Notes: generated by a model from the sequence alone, not told the origin. Positions 19,118 through 27,403 are shown, counted from the first letter of the stretch. The stretch: 64,000 nt of DNA from Fusobacterium varium (GCA_002356455.1 AP017968.1:868001-932000), one strand, 5' to 3'. A program made the numbers and translations.

Positions 19118-20356
19118 TTATTTTTCATTGCCTAATGTCATTTCAATTATTTTTTTCATATTTTCTTTAGAAAGACCACCTGCAACATATCCCATTATAT
19201 TTCCATCTTTATCTATCATAAAAGTAGTAGGGAAAGCGTTAATATAGTAATTTCTGAATATTTCTCCCTTTACATCAAATACAACAGGAAATGTATAATT
19301 GTTTTTTATAAGAAAAGCTTTTATTTTTTCTTCTGACTCATCTTGAGGAGAAGGATTTTCAGTAGTTGCTGGACTTGCAGCTCCCAAGATGACAACATCA
19401 TTTTTATTATATCCATATTCTTTATAGATTTCTTCTATATGTGGCATTTCTTCTCTGCAAGGAGGACACCATGTAGCCCAGAAATTAAGAAAAACTACTT
19501 TTCCTTTATAATCTGAAAGTTTATGAAGATTTCCATATTGGTCTTTCAGTTGAAAATCATAAGCTGGAAGTTTTTCTTCCTGAGCAGGTTTAGCTGACTC
19601 TTCATTTTTTGCAGCATAGTCTGTATTTTGTATCTGTTGTCCAGATGCAAGTATATTTAAATTAAATCCACTTAAAGTCATAATTCCAATTATTATTAAA
19701 ATAGCCCCACTGATTTTTATACTATATTTTAAGAAAGATTTTTTTGTTTTTAAAAAATTTAATACTTTAGTAGTAAATATTCCAAGAAGTAAAAATGGAA
19801 TGATAAACCCTAAACTATATACCAAGATAAGCATATTTCCAAGAAAAGAAGTTTTAGCCCCAGATGCCATAATAAGAACAGTGGATAATACTGGACCTAT
19901 ACATGGTGTCCATGCAAAACTAAAAGTAAATCCTATAATAAATGCAATCAATGGATTTATTTTTTTAGAATCAAATCCTATTCTATGTTCTCTTTCCATA
20001 AAATTATTTTTTAATAGTCCAATTTGAAATAAACCTAAAAGCAGAATGAGAATACCACTTATTCTTGTAAATAAAACTCTGTTACTGTTAAAGAAACCTC
20101 CTAATTTAGAAAAAGAAAGTCCTAGGATAAAAAAAGCAGCAGATATACCAAGGATAAAAAATATGGTATGAAAGAATACTTTTTTTTGATTGTAGAAAAT
20201 ATTGCCATTTTCATCTGTTACAGCAGTATTTCCAGACAGATAACTCATATAAACTGGGAGAAGAGGAATAATACAAGGTGAAAAGAAAGAAAATATTCCT
20301 CCTAAAAAAACTAAAATAAAATTTATGTTGTCTGTTAAAAGTATGTCATTAAACAT
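19118..20356 (-). CDS. CcdA-thioredoxin fusion (membrane thiol-disulfide reductase)
   Basis: Residues about 1-230 form a CcdA/DsbD-type membrane domain with six hydrophobic segments and two reactive cysteines in FFSPCIIPLLP and AWTPCIGPV. A linker is followed by a periplasmic TlpA/ResA-like thioredoxin domain (about 265-412) with WATWCPPCREE. The protein carries reducing equivalents from cytoplasmic thioredoxin across the membrane. CcdA is named for cytochrome c assembly, but no c-type cytochrome is encoded nearby. A role in reducing periplasmic methionine sulfoxide reductase or other thiol proteins is the more likely use; this is inference. 412 residues. Confidence 0.92.
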   Translation of the reverse strand: MFNDILLTDNINFILVFLGGIFSFFSPCIIPLLPVYMSYLSGNTAVTDENGNIFYNQKKVFFHTIFFILGISAAFFILGLSFSKLGGFFNSNRVLFTRISGILILLLGLFQIGLLKNNFMEREHRIGFDSKKINPLIAFIIGFTFSFAWTPCIGPVLSTVLIMASGAKTSFLGNMLILVYSLGFIIPFLLLGIFTTKVLNFLKTKKSFLKYSIKISGAILIIIGIMTLSGFNLNILASGQQIQNTDYAAKNEESAKPAQEEKLPAYDFQLKDQYGNLHKLSDYKGKVVFLNFWATWCPPCREEMPHIEEIYKEYGYNKNDVVILGAASPATTENPSPQDESEEKIKAFLIKNNYTFPVVFDVKGEIFRNYYINAFPTTFMIDKDGNIMGYVAGGLSKENMKKIIEMTLGNEK

Positions 20357-20615
20357 ATGGTCCTCCTTAGTTGTATAAATAAAATTTATTATATACTATA
20401 AATATTAAATATATTTAATTATTTAGCAAAAAGTCTTTCAATTCCTCTGCAGACATGAAAAAATATTGTAAAAAAATTATTCAGAATGGAAGACTTAAAG
20501 TATCTTTAGTTAATAAAATAGCGAGCAAATATAATTGTATACATTTCCCAAAATAAAAATTAATAAATTTTAATAATCATTATAATAAAACTTATTATGA
20601 AAAATTATTTTTTCC

Positions 20616-20691
20616 TTTGTAACATAAATGACATAATGACTTGGTATTATTATTTTATAAATCTTTCCCCAAGATGTTTTAATATATAGAT
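20616..20691. repeat. 76-bp flanking repeat, copy 1
   Basis: Matches 22274-22349 at 72 of 76 positions without gaps; all four differences are transitions. It contains ACAT-n5-CTTGG and CCAAG-ATGT arms about 24 bases apart, which can form a bulged hairpin. It abuts a strong terminator on its right side, as does copy 2. The two copies are direct repeats on either side of the HD-domain gene. Confidence 0.9.
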
Positions 20692-20731
20692 TAAAAAAAA
20701 ATCTCCCTATTATTTTAGAGAGATTTTTTTT
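20692..20731 (-). terminator. Terminator after the HD phosphohydrolase gene (bidirectional)
   Basis: AAATCTC (20699-20705) pairs with GAGATTT (20720-20726), with A-runs on the left and T-runs on the right. It can therefore end minus-strand transcription of the HD gene, and also any + strand transcript coming from the 76-bp repeat. Confidence 0.75.
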
Positions 20732-20738
20732 ATTTAAA

Positions 20739-22184
20739 TTACAATTCCTCTTTTATTATTTTTAAAAATAATCTTTTAATTTCTTCTTTCTTTTCTCCTG
20801 GCCCAAAGATATAAAAAGATATATTACTGAATCTTTTAAAACTTTTTTGTGGAAGAAGATCAGAGAGAAGTTTATCTTCACCATTAAGTGACACATATAT
20901 TTTAGCTTCAGAAACAGCATGGTAAAATTTATTATATCTTGTTATTATAAATATTTCACCTTTTTTAAGCTTTAATGTATTACCAATTTCTCCTACTATT
21001 TTTTTAATTTTTTCATTATCTTTCAGTATTTTATCTAATCTGTCTGTTACAATTTTTTCTAATTCTAATTCATCTTCCAGACATTCATATTCATAAATAG
21101 TTTTCCATAGAGGTTTTAAAAATTTTCTTTCCATCAGCTGCTTCATAACAATAGAAGTGTATTCAATAGTTTTTCCATTAAGAGATGCTAGATATGCTTT
21201 TCTTAAATGAGAATAAATATCATCATCTATTACTAGATTATCTATTACTGCCTCAGTTGAGAAGAAATCTTTTTTATTCATTTCTTCAGGAAATGTTCCT
21301 CTTTGCTCATCATAAAGTTTCATAAAATGACCAAGAATATCTCTTATGATAAATTCGGTATAAACAGAAATGTGATGATTATATACCCAAAGGTATAGCA
21401 GATCTCTGGAATCAACAACAGACTGCATAGCAGGAATAGCTTTAGAACTATATTTTAATTTTTTATCTTCTCCTATAAAAGTACAGGAAAAAAGTCTTTC
21501 AATATCTATTCTTGGAGCTATGTAACCACTCATATAATTATCTCTGATTAGATAATCAAGTTTATCTACATCTATTGTTTTAGAATTAACTATTTCTATT
21601 AAGATATTTTCCAGCCATAAATTTTTGTCTGAATATAGATTTCCTATAATTATTCTGCATATTAATTCTACATTAGTATCAGGATTTATTTCAATGAGGA
21701 GAGGCTTTAATTTTTTTATAATACATAAGCATGACATTAATTCATGTGAACTCCCTACAATGTTTCCTTTTTTATCTTTAAATATTTTGTCAGCTTCTTT
21801 TTCATTTGCTAGGTTTTTTATTAATGCTTCATAAATTTCTTTCTTATCATAAAAAGATTCACCTAGATGAGAAAGGGGAGCATGTCCTATATCATGTAAA
21901 AGAGCTGCAAATTTTATATGAAATCTATAATTTTCTATTTGTTTTTTAGATATTCCAAACTTTTCCATATCTTTATTCAAAGAATCAAAAAAATCACAAG
22001 CCAGTTTCATTACTCCAAGGGAATGTTCATATCTTGTATGGTTGAGAGAAGGAAAAAGATATTCACAAGTAAGCTGTTTTATCCTTTTTAATCTTTGAAA
22101 AGATGGGGTATCTACTATTTTTTGAACATCAATATCTATTGTTATATAACTGTGTATTAAATCTTTAATTACTTTATTTCCCAT
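20739..22184 (-). CDS. HD-domain phosphohydrolase (dGTPase/SAMHD1-like)
   Basis: Large HD superfamily protein. The metal-binding ligands are visible as His54 in NHTRYEHSLGV, His97-Asp98 in FAALLHDIGHAPLSH and the late Asp in IDVDKLDYLIRDN. The arrangement RLKRIKQL, SLNHTRYEHS and HDIGHAPLSH matches the YdhJ/SAMHD1-type group of nucleotide triphosphohydrolases and related HD proteins. The last 150 residues are Lys/Glu-rich and unassigned. Function could be dNTP hydrolysis or another phosphodiesterase activity. 481 residues; start behind AAAGGAG. It stands alone between two copies of a 76-bp repeat. Confidence 0.83.
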   Translation of the reverse strand: MGNKVIKDLIHSYITIDIDVQKIVDTPSFQRLKRIKQLTCEYLFPSLNHTRYEHSLGVMKLACDFFDSLNKDMEKFGISKKQIENYRFHIKFAALLHDIGHAPLSHLGESFYDKKEIYEALIKNLANEKEADKIFKDKKGNIVGSSHELMSCLCIIKKLKPLLIEINPDTNVELICRIIIGNLYSDKNLWLENILIEIVNSKTIDVDKLDYLIRDNYMSGYIAPRIDIERLFSCTFIGEDKKLKYSSKAIPAMQSVVDSRDLLYLWVYNHHISVYTEFIIRDILGHFMKLYDEQRGTFPEEMNKKDFFSTEAVIDNLVIDDDIYSHLRKAYLASLNGKTIEYTSIVMKQLMERKFLKPLWKTIYEYECLEDELELEKIVTDRLDKILKDNEKIKKIVGEIGNTLKLKKGEIFIITRYNKFYHAVSEAKIYVSLNGEDKLLSDLLPQKSFKRFSNISFYIFGPGEKKEEIKRLFLKIIKEEL

Positions 22185-22273
22185 AATTCTCCTTTCTATG
22201 ATATATATTTATAATATATTATAACTTTATTTTTTCTTAAAAGCTAATTTAATATTGAATAGTTTTTTATATA

Positions 22274-22349
22274 TTTGTAACACAAATGACATAATGGCTT
22301 GGTATTATTATCTCATAAATCTTTCCCCAAGATGTTTTAATATATAGAT
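22274..22349. repeat. 76-bp flanking repeat, copy 2
   Basis: Direct repeat of 20616-20691 (72/76 identical, no gaps), ending at the same TATAGAT sequence, beyond which the two loci diverge into unrelated terminators. It lies 90 bp upstream of the HD gene start. It may be a promoter or leader element, a small RNA body, or the footprint of a duplication that inserted the HD gene. Confidence 0.9.
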
Positions 22350-22350
22350 A

Positions 22351-22390
22351 AAAAAATAGGACTCTCACAAAATGTGAAGTCCTATTTTTT
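22351..22390. terminator. Strong bidirectional terminator
   Basis: AAATAGGACT (22354-22363) pairs with AGTCCTATTT (22378-22387), extended by TCACA/TGTGA inside. A-run on the left and T-run on the right allow termination on either strand. It could end smc transcripts or a short RNA starting in the adjacent repeat. Confidence 0.85.
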
Positions 22391-22487
22391 TAGTTGTTTA
22401 TTAGAGAAAACTAAGAATTATTTTATATTCAAAGAAGTTGATTAGCTTAGAGTGAGAAAGGCTTATAATAGCTTTGCTGTTGTATCT

Positions 22488-22526
22488 CAGTAATTATAGC
22501 AATTAAAATTGTTTAATTACTGGAAC
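22488..22526. repeat. Hairpin element, copy 2 (CAGTAATTA ... TAATTACTG)
   Basis: Nine-base inverted repeat, 22488-22496 and 22514-22522, followed by GAAC. The region resembles 16376-16414, including the AATTACTGGAAC right arm. It lies about 120 bp after the smc stop codon. Confidence 0.45.
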
Positions 22527-22643
22527 TTGACTATCTCTTAAACAGGTATATTTTTCAGTATTCAATTTCATTACATTAATCTAACTTTTATTCATAAATT
22601 TCACACTTTTTCATGTTTTCTTATTAAATTAAAAAAACAATTT

Positions 22644-25600
22644 TTAGAATTTAACAGGAACTATTTTAGAGATACCTATCTCTTTATTCATAGTTACTCC
22701 AAATATAGATTCCGATTCTCTCATAGTGTCCTTGTTATGTGTAATAAGAATAAATTGAGATTTTTCAGTAAATTCCTTTAATTTTCCAATAAGTTTTCTG
22801 GTATTTTTTTCATCCAAAGCAGCTTCTATTTCATCAAGAAATGTAAATGGACTAGGTTTGTACATGAAAATAGACATTATGAATGCTATGGCAACCATAG
22901 ACTTTTCTCCTCCTGAAAGAAGGGATAATGTCTGCCTTTTTTTATTTTTAAATTTTACAAATATTTCAACACCACATTCATCAAAATTCTCTGGATTGAG
23001 GACAAGAAGCTTTCCTTCAGAATTATTAAGAGTTTCCATACACATTTGATTAAAGTTAGCATCTATCTCTTTATAAGCAGTAAAGAATTTTTCATGAATG
23101 GTATCATCAATTTCCTTAATTAATTCCATTAAAACATCCTTTCCTTTAACAAGATCATCTTTTTGGGTAGTAAGGAAAATATATTTATCATTTAATTCTT
23201 TAAATTCTTCTATAGCTAAAAGATTTACTGCTTGGAAATTTTTTAATCTGTTATCCAGAGTTTTTAATTTATCTTTCAATTCTTTCAGCTTTTCTTCTTC
23301 CACCTCTATTGCAGCCACATCTTCCAGAGTGCTTAGAATATCTTTTAATCTTTCTAAATCAATTTTAGTTCTTTCCAGACTTTCTTCTACTCTATTTAGG
23401 CTGTCTTTTTTGTGAAGAAGATAACTTTCAGTTTCTTTTCTTTTTTTGTTAAGACTTCTCTCTTCTTCTGTAAGAGTTTCATTTTTAGTTTTTCTTTCTT
23501 GTACTTCAGTATTTTCACTTTCGTATTTATTTATTCTTTCTTCAATTTCTGCCTTTAATATTTTTTCTTTTTCTTCCAGAGAAATTATTTCATCTTCAAG
23601 AAAAGTAGTTTTTTCTTCCATGTTTCTTTTTTCATCTACAAGAAATTCATACTCTTTCTTTTCCCTTTCTTCTTCTCTGTCTAATTGTCCAAGTCTGTCC
23701 TGACTATTCATAAAGAGAATTCTTACATCAGAAAATTCTTCTTTTTTCTTTTCAATAGAAGCATTTATCTCTCTTATTTTTTCAGTTTCATGTTCTTCAT
23801 CAGCTTTGATTTCAGCAATAACCTGTTCAACTCGCTCTCTTTCATCCTTAGAGCTGTTTATCCTCTTTTCGAATTCCTGACTGTATTTTTCTTCTTCTTC
23901 CAGTTCTACTTTGACAATTCTTCTATCTTTTTCTATTCTTTCTTTTTTCAAAATATAGTCATTATATAATTCTTCTGCTAATTTAAGCTGTTTTCTAACT
24001 CCATCTTCCAGAGAATCTATCTTATCAATTTCGTTTTCAAAATTTTCAAGAGTTTTACTTATTTCATTTTGTTCAGCAGAAGCATTTTTTATGGCAGCAG
24101 TCAGTTTTTCAACAGTTTCTTTAAGAATTCTTATTTCTTTTTTTCTTTCAAATATTTGACTGGCTGTAGAATTCCCAGAATCACCACCAGTTATTCTTCC
24201 CCTTGAACTCATAAGTTCACCAGAAAGAGTTACTACATTTCCCATAAACATATTGTTTTTAACTATTTTTAATGCCGTATCCAGATTTTCAACTATGAGA
24301 AGATTTCCAAGAACAAATTCAACCACACTTTTGTATCTTTCATCAGCTGTTACCAGTTCAGCAGCTCTTCCTATTACTCCAGGAATATTTATTTTTATTT
24401 CTCTTTTTAAAGGAACTTTAATGGTATCTAGTGCAAGAAATGAAGCTCTCCCAGCTTTTCTTTCTTTAAGAAAATTTATTGCTTTTTTAGCAGTATCTCC
24501 AGTGTCTACAACTATATCCTGTATATTTCCAGGGATTCCAGCTTCAATAGCTTTTTCTAACCTTTCAGGAATAGTCACAAGGGAGATAAAAACACCTTCT
24601 ATTCCAATAATTTTACTATTGAGAACTTCTTTTACTCCTTTGAAGAATCCTTCATTATTTTCTTCCATTCTTACAAGAGCTTGAAGTTTAGCAGAATGTC
24701 TTTTTTCATCATATTCAGCAGTTCTTACTATTTCAGAAAGTTTATTGCTTCTCTGACTCAGTTTACTTATTTCCTCTTCCAGAAAAGTTCCTCTTTCTTC
24801 AATTTCAACAAGTTTCTTTTCTTTTTCGTTTTTAGATATTTCAGCTTTTTCCAATTCTACTGCAGCAGAGTTTAATTTTATATCATAAGATGAAAGTTCT
24901 TCTCTAAGATTTGTAATTTTAGTATTGCTTCCCTTTACCCTTCTGCTTGAACTTTCTATTTCATTTAAAAGTTTTAGCTTTTCCAGTTCAAGCTCCATAA
25001 CTTTTTTCTTTTTTAGTTCCATTCCTAAGTCAAATTCTTTTTTTGTATTTTCCAATTCTTTCAATTGAGATTCAAATTTTAAATTTTCTTCTGAAAGTTT
25101 TTCTATTTTTTCTTTGAGAGTTTCTCTCTCTTCAATAAGCATATCAAGAGATTTTAATTTTTCAGATATTTTAATGTCACTGTTTTTCATTCTCTCATGT
25201 CTATCACTAACTTCTCTTTTATATCCTTCTACTCTTTCACTTATTCTTACTTTTTCTCTCTCTTTAAGCTCTATTTCCCTTTTTAATTCTTGATTTTTTC
25301 CACTCAATTCTTCAATTTCTTTTTTTAATACAAGTTTTTCTTTATCAATTTCATCAAGTCTGTTTTCAATAGAGTTAAATTCTTTTTCTAATTCAGCAGC
25401 TTCAGAAGTAAGCTTTTCTTTTACTGCATCTCCATCATTTAATTGAGCTTGTTTTTCATTAAACTCACTCATGTATATTCCCTTTGCCAGTTTATCCCTT
25501 TCATCTTTAAGATTAAGATATTCTTGAGCTTTTCCAGCTTGTTTTTCTACTCTGTCTCTGTTTTCTTTTACTTCTCTTAAAACCAGATCTATTTTTTCCA

Positions 25601-26162
25601 GTTCAAGTTCTACATTACTAAGATTTTTGACAGCTTCATTCTTTTTTATCTGAAATTTTTTTATTCCAGCAGCTTCTTCAATAATTCCTTTTATTTCTTT
25701 TGAGGATGAACCAATAATACGTTCTACTTTTCCTTGTCCAATAACCGAATAAGCACTTTTACCTACTCCAGTATCAAGGAAAAGGTTTCCTATATCTTTC
25801 AATCTTGTTTTCACATCATTTATATAGTATTCATTATCACCAGTGGCATAAAGTTTTCTTGTTACTTTGATTTCCTCATTTTCCAGTGGAAGAAAAGAAT
25901 CAGTGTTGTCTATGTACAAAGAGACTTCAGCTGAATTCATTGGTTTTTTATCTTTTCCACCAGAAAAAATGACATCAGAACTTTCTTTTGCTCTGATATT
26001 TTTATAGGACTGTTCTCCAAGTACCCATAGAACTGCGTCCAGAATATTTGATTTCCCACTTCCATTAGGGCCCACTATAGATGTGATCCCTCTGTTGAAT
26101 TCTATATATACTCTCTCTCCGAAAGATTTGAATCCAAATATTTCAACAGCTTTTAAATACAT
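22644..26162 (-). CDS. smc: Chromosome segregation SMC ATPase
   Basis: Structural maintenance of chromosomes protein, core of the SMC-ScpAB condensin. The N-terminal head has GPNGSGKSNILDAV (Walker A). Long coiled-coil arms flank a hinge at roughly residues 500-650 (GIEGVFISLVTIPERLEKAIEAG region). The C-terminal head has LSGGEKSMVAIAF (signature) and TFLDEIEAALDE (Walker B). 1172 residues, normal for bacterial SMC. The start has a TAGGAGA site. Its promoter must lie in or before the 80 bp separating it from the immA-like gene of the tailocin locus. That locus is transcribed in the same direction, so read-through is possible. Confidence 0.97.
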   Translation of the reverse strand: MYLKAVEIFGFKSFGERVYIEFNRGITSIVGPNGSGKSNILDAVLWVLGEQSYKNIRAKESSDVIFSGGKDKKPMNSAEVSLYIDNTDSFLPLENEEIKVTRKLYATGDNEYYINDVKTRLKDIGNLFLDTGVGKSAYSVIGQGKVERIIGSSSKEIKGIIEEAAGIKKFQIKKNEAVKNLSNVELELEKIDLVLREVKENRDRVEKQAGKAQEYLNLKDERDKLAKGIYMSEFNEKQAQLNDGDAVKEKLTSEAAELEKEFNSIENRLDEIDKEKLVLKKEIEELSGKNQELKREIELKEREKVRISERVEGYKREVSDRHERMKNSDIKISEKLKSLDMLIEERETLKEKIEKLSEENLKFESQLKELENTKKEFDLGMELKKKKVMELELEKLKLLNEIESSSRRVKGSNTKITNLREELSSYDIKLNSAAVELEKAEISKNEKEKKLVEIEERGTFLEEEISKLSQRSNKLSEIVRTAEYDEKRHSAKLQALVRMEENNEGFFKGVKEVLNSKIIGIEGVFISLVTIPERLEKAIEAGIPGNIQDIVVDTGDTAKKAINFLKERKAGRASFLALDTIKVPLKREIKINIPGVIGRAAELVTADERYKSVVEFVLGNLLIVENLDTALKIVKNNMFMGNVVTLSGELMSSRGRITGGDSGNSTASQIFERKKEIRILKETVEKLTAAIKNASAEQNEISKTLENFENEIDKIDSLEDGVRKQLKLAEELYNDYILKKERIEKDRRIVKVELEEEEKYSQEFEKRINSSKDERERVEQVIAEIKADEEHETEKIREINASIEKKKEEFSDVRILFMNSQDRLGQLDREEEREKKEYEFLVDEKRNMEEKTTFLEDEIISLEEKEKILKAEIEERINKYESENTEVQERKTKNETLTEEERSLNKKRKETESYLLHKKDSLNRVEESLERTKIDLERLKDILSTLEDVAAIEVEEEKLKELKDKLKTLDNRLKNFQAVNLLAIEEFKELNDKYIFLTTQKDDLVKGKDVLMELIKEIDDTIHEKFFTAYKEIDANFNQMCMETLNNSEGKLLVLNPENFDECGVEIFVKFKNKKRQTLSLLSGGEKSMVAIAFIMSIFMYKPSPFTFLDEIEAALDEKNTRKLIGKLKEFTEKSQFILITHNKDTMRESESIFGVTMNKEIGISKIVPVKF

Positions 26163-26241
26163 ATTATCTCCTACTAAGTACGGTTTTTTCTAAAAGTTCT
26201 ATTTTCTAGACTAGATATTTTAAAATAAGGAATAATTTATT

Positions 26242-26652
26242 TTAATTATTTGCGAGTTCTACTAATTCATTTAAAGTTTTTAAAGTTAATACAGAGTTGC
26301 AATGAAAAATATCAAAATTGAAATCTTTCAGTATTTCTACAGCAAATTGATTTGCCTCTTTTTCCCAAATTGAAGTTTTAGGGAGAGTATGAAAATCTTG
26401 CATAAATCTAATAGTTTTTGAGCTATGTAAGATAGAATGACCTAATTCATGTGACAAAACTATTAAAGTATCTAATTCATTCAAATTTTCATTGATAACG
26501 ATATATTTATTAGATAATATTTTTTTAAAAATTCCCTTAGTTTTTCCTAAATCTTTATATTGGATATCTATTCCAAGATAGTGACATAGTTTGTAGGGAT
26601 CTTTAGTTCCAAATTTTTTATAAAGATTTTTGACTTTTAAAGGAATATTCAT
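26242..26652 (-). CDS. ImmA/IrrE-type metallopeptidase
   Basis: Small zinc-peptidase-like protein with HELGH at residues 68-72, preceded by LIVLS and followed by the KEANQFAVEIL helix containing the third ligand region. This is the ImmA/IrrE (PF06114) layout. Relatives cleave a partner HTH repressor after DNA damage or other signals and so switch on mobile elements or stress genes. The gene begins 2 bp after the repressor gene ends, so the two are translated together. Predicted role: inactivate the adjacent repressor and induce the tail operon. The trigger is unknown. 136 residues. Confidence 0.85.
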   Translation of the reverse strand: MNIPLKVKNLYKKFGTKDPYKLCHYLGIDIQYKDLGKTKGIFKKILSNKYIVINENLNELDTLIVLSHELGHSILHSSKTIRFMQDFHTLPKTSIWEKEANQFAVEILKDFNFDIFHCNSVLTLKTLNELVELANN

Positions 26653-26654
26653 CG

Positions 26655-27062
26655 TTATTCCCCCTTGTTATTTCTTTTATTTTTTCTCTTTTCTCTATTT
26701 TTTTCCTTGGAATCAAAATATAATTCAGTCATTATTTTATAAAGTTTATCTTTATCTTCGTCAGAAATTTTTTCATCATTAAAAAAAAGAGCAGCTTCAC
26801 TCATAAAAGTATCATATTGCAATTTATCTTTTTTTGATAAAAGATTTATTTGTTCGTTTTCTTCAACCCAACCCATAATATATGAAGGTGTAGTTTTTAG
26901 AGCTTTTGCAAAACTAAGAATTTTAGACTGAGGAATATCAACTTTTCCAGATTCTATTTTAGCTATGGATGAACGAGAAATATAACCAAGTTCTTTGGCA
27001 AGTTCTTCTTGAGTTAATCCTAATTTTTCTCTTCTTTCTTTTATTCTATCATATATAGTCAT
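26655..27062 (-). CDS. Cro/CI-type (XRE) repressor
   Basis: N-terminal helix-turn-helix of the XRE family (residues about 6-60: ERREKLGLTQEELAKELGY, SRSSIAKIESGKVDIP), then an acidic/Lys-rich tail of about 70 residues. It has no LexA-like self-cleaving domain, which fits use of a separate ImmA-type protease. It starts behind GGAGG. Divergent from the tail operon, with palindromes GTGAATT-w-AATTCAAC in the shared control region. Predicted repressor of the tail operon and of its own promoter. 135 residues. Confidence 0.88.
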   Translation of the reverse strand: MTIYDRIKERREKLGLTQEELAKELGYISRSSIAKIESGKVDIPQSKILSFAKALKTTPSYIMGWVEENEQINLLSKKDKLQYDTFMSEAALFFNDEKISDEDKDKLYKIMTELYFDSKEKNREKRKNKRNNKGE

Positions 27063-27088
27063 CTTTTTCCTCCATTCTTTTTATTATA

Positions 27089-27117
27089 ATAATATCATTG
27101 ATGTGATTTTATTTCAA
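27089..27117 (-). promoter_or_regulatory. Leftward promoter of the repressor-immA genes
   Basis: Minus-strand TTGAAA (27117-27112), 17-base spacer, TATTAT (27094-27089), ending about 27 bases before the repressor ATG. Operator-like sequence 27103-27118 covers its -35 box, suggesting autoregulation. Confidence 0.75.
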
Positions 27118-27118
27118 C
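27103..27118. promoter_or_regulatory. Operator-like site O1
   Basis: GTGATTTTATTTCAAC: a degenerate form of the site found at 27177 and 27282, overlapping the -35 box of the leftward promoter. Confidence 0.5.
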
Positions 27119-27140
27119 TAAAAAAAATTTTTTAAAAAAA

Positions 27141-27157
27141 GTTGACAAATTTTCAAC
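27141..27157. promoter_or_regulatory. Operator-like site O2
   Basis: GTTGA-n7-TCAAC dyad overlapping the TTGACA box of the rightward promoter. Confidence 0.5.
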
Positions 27158-27170
27158 AAAGTGTTAAAGT
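27142..27170 (+). promoter_or_regulatory. Rightward promoter of the tail operon
   Basis: Consensus TTGACA (27142-27147), 17-base spacer, TAAAGT (27165-27170). One dyad lies on the -35 box and spacer, and a better one (27177-27192) covers the start site, as expected for a repressed phage promoter. The transcript would have an approximately 225-base leader. Confidence 0.65.
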
Positions 27171-27176
27171 TATGTT

Positions 27177-27192
27177 GTGAATTAAATTCAAC
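27177..27192. promoter_or_regulatory. Operator-like site O3
   Basis: GTGAATTAAATTCAAC, a dyad centred on GAATT-A-AATTC, placed at the predicted rightward start site. Confidence 0.65.
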
Positions 27193-27281
27193 AAAAAAGA
27201 ATTTGTATTTTAAGATTTTTGTAATTTAAGTAGCAAAATTTTGTGTTTGTTTTATGAAAAATATTTTTTTTACCATTTTTA

Positions 27282-27297
27282 GTGAATTTAATTCAAC
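27282..27297. promoter_or_regulatory. Operator-like site O4
   Basis: GTGAATTTAATTCAAC, differing from O3 at the central base only. It lies about 105 bp downstream of O3 in the leader, where it could support looping or a roadblock. Confidence 0.65.
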
Positions 27298-27315
27298 AGA
27301 AGGAGGTGGAATAAA

Positions 27316-27400
27316 ATGTATATAATTTTTAGTCTTCATTGAATAAGGAGTAGTTAAAAAGATGGGAGGGATGAAAAAGAAAAATAGAAAAGGTAGGTGA
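27316..27400 (+). other. Leader with two tiny ORFs
   Basis: ATG at 27316 behind AGGAGGT encodes 8 residues (MYIIFSLH), and ATG at 27362 behind GGAG encodes 12 basic residues (MGGMKKKNRKGR) ending 3 bases before the first tail gene. They may be translated leaders or remnants of lost phage genes. No function is assigned. Confidence 0.35.
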
Positions 27401-27403
27401 AGT

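Larger units (their letters stand above)
20357..20738. other. Intergenic region with repeat copy and terminator
   Basis: Holds the ccdA upstream region, one 76-bp repeat (20616-20691) and the terminator after the HD gene. A 33-codon ORF from ATG 20455 to 20556 lacks a ribosome site and is not called. Confidence 0.5.
22185..22643. other. Intergenic region between smc and the HD gene
   Basis: Contains the second 76-bp repeat, a strong bidirectional terminator and, nearer smc, the CAGTAATTA/TAATTACTG hairpin element at 22488-22526. No coding sequence is supported. Confidence 0.6.

Noticed and set aside
20455-20556. 33-codon ORF upstream of ccdA on the + strand
   Set aside because: No ribosome site, no recognisable sequence, and AT-rich composition; probably chance.
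24253-24684. Long + strand frame opposite smc
   Set aside because: Antisense shadow of the SMC hinge region with no start signal.
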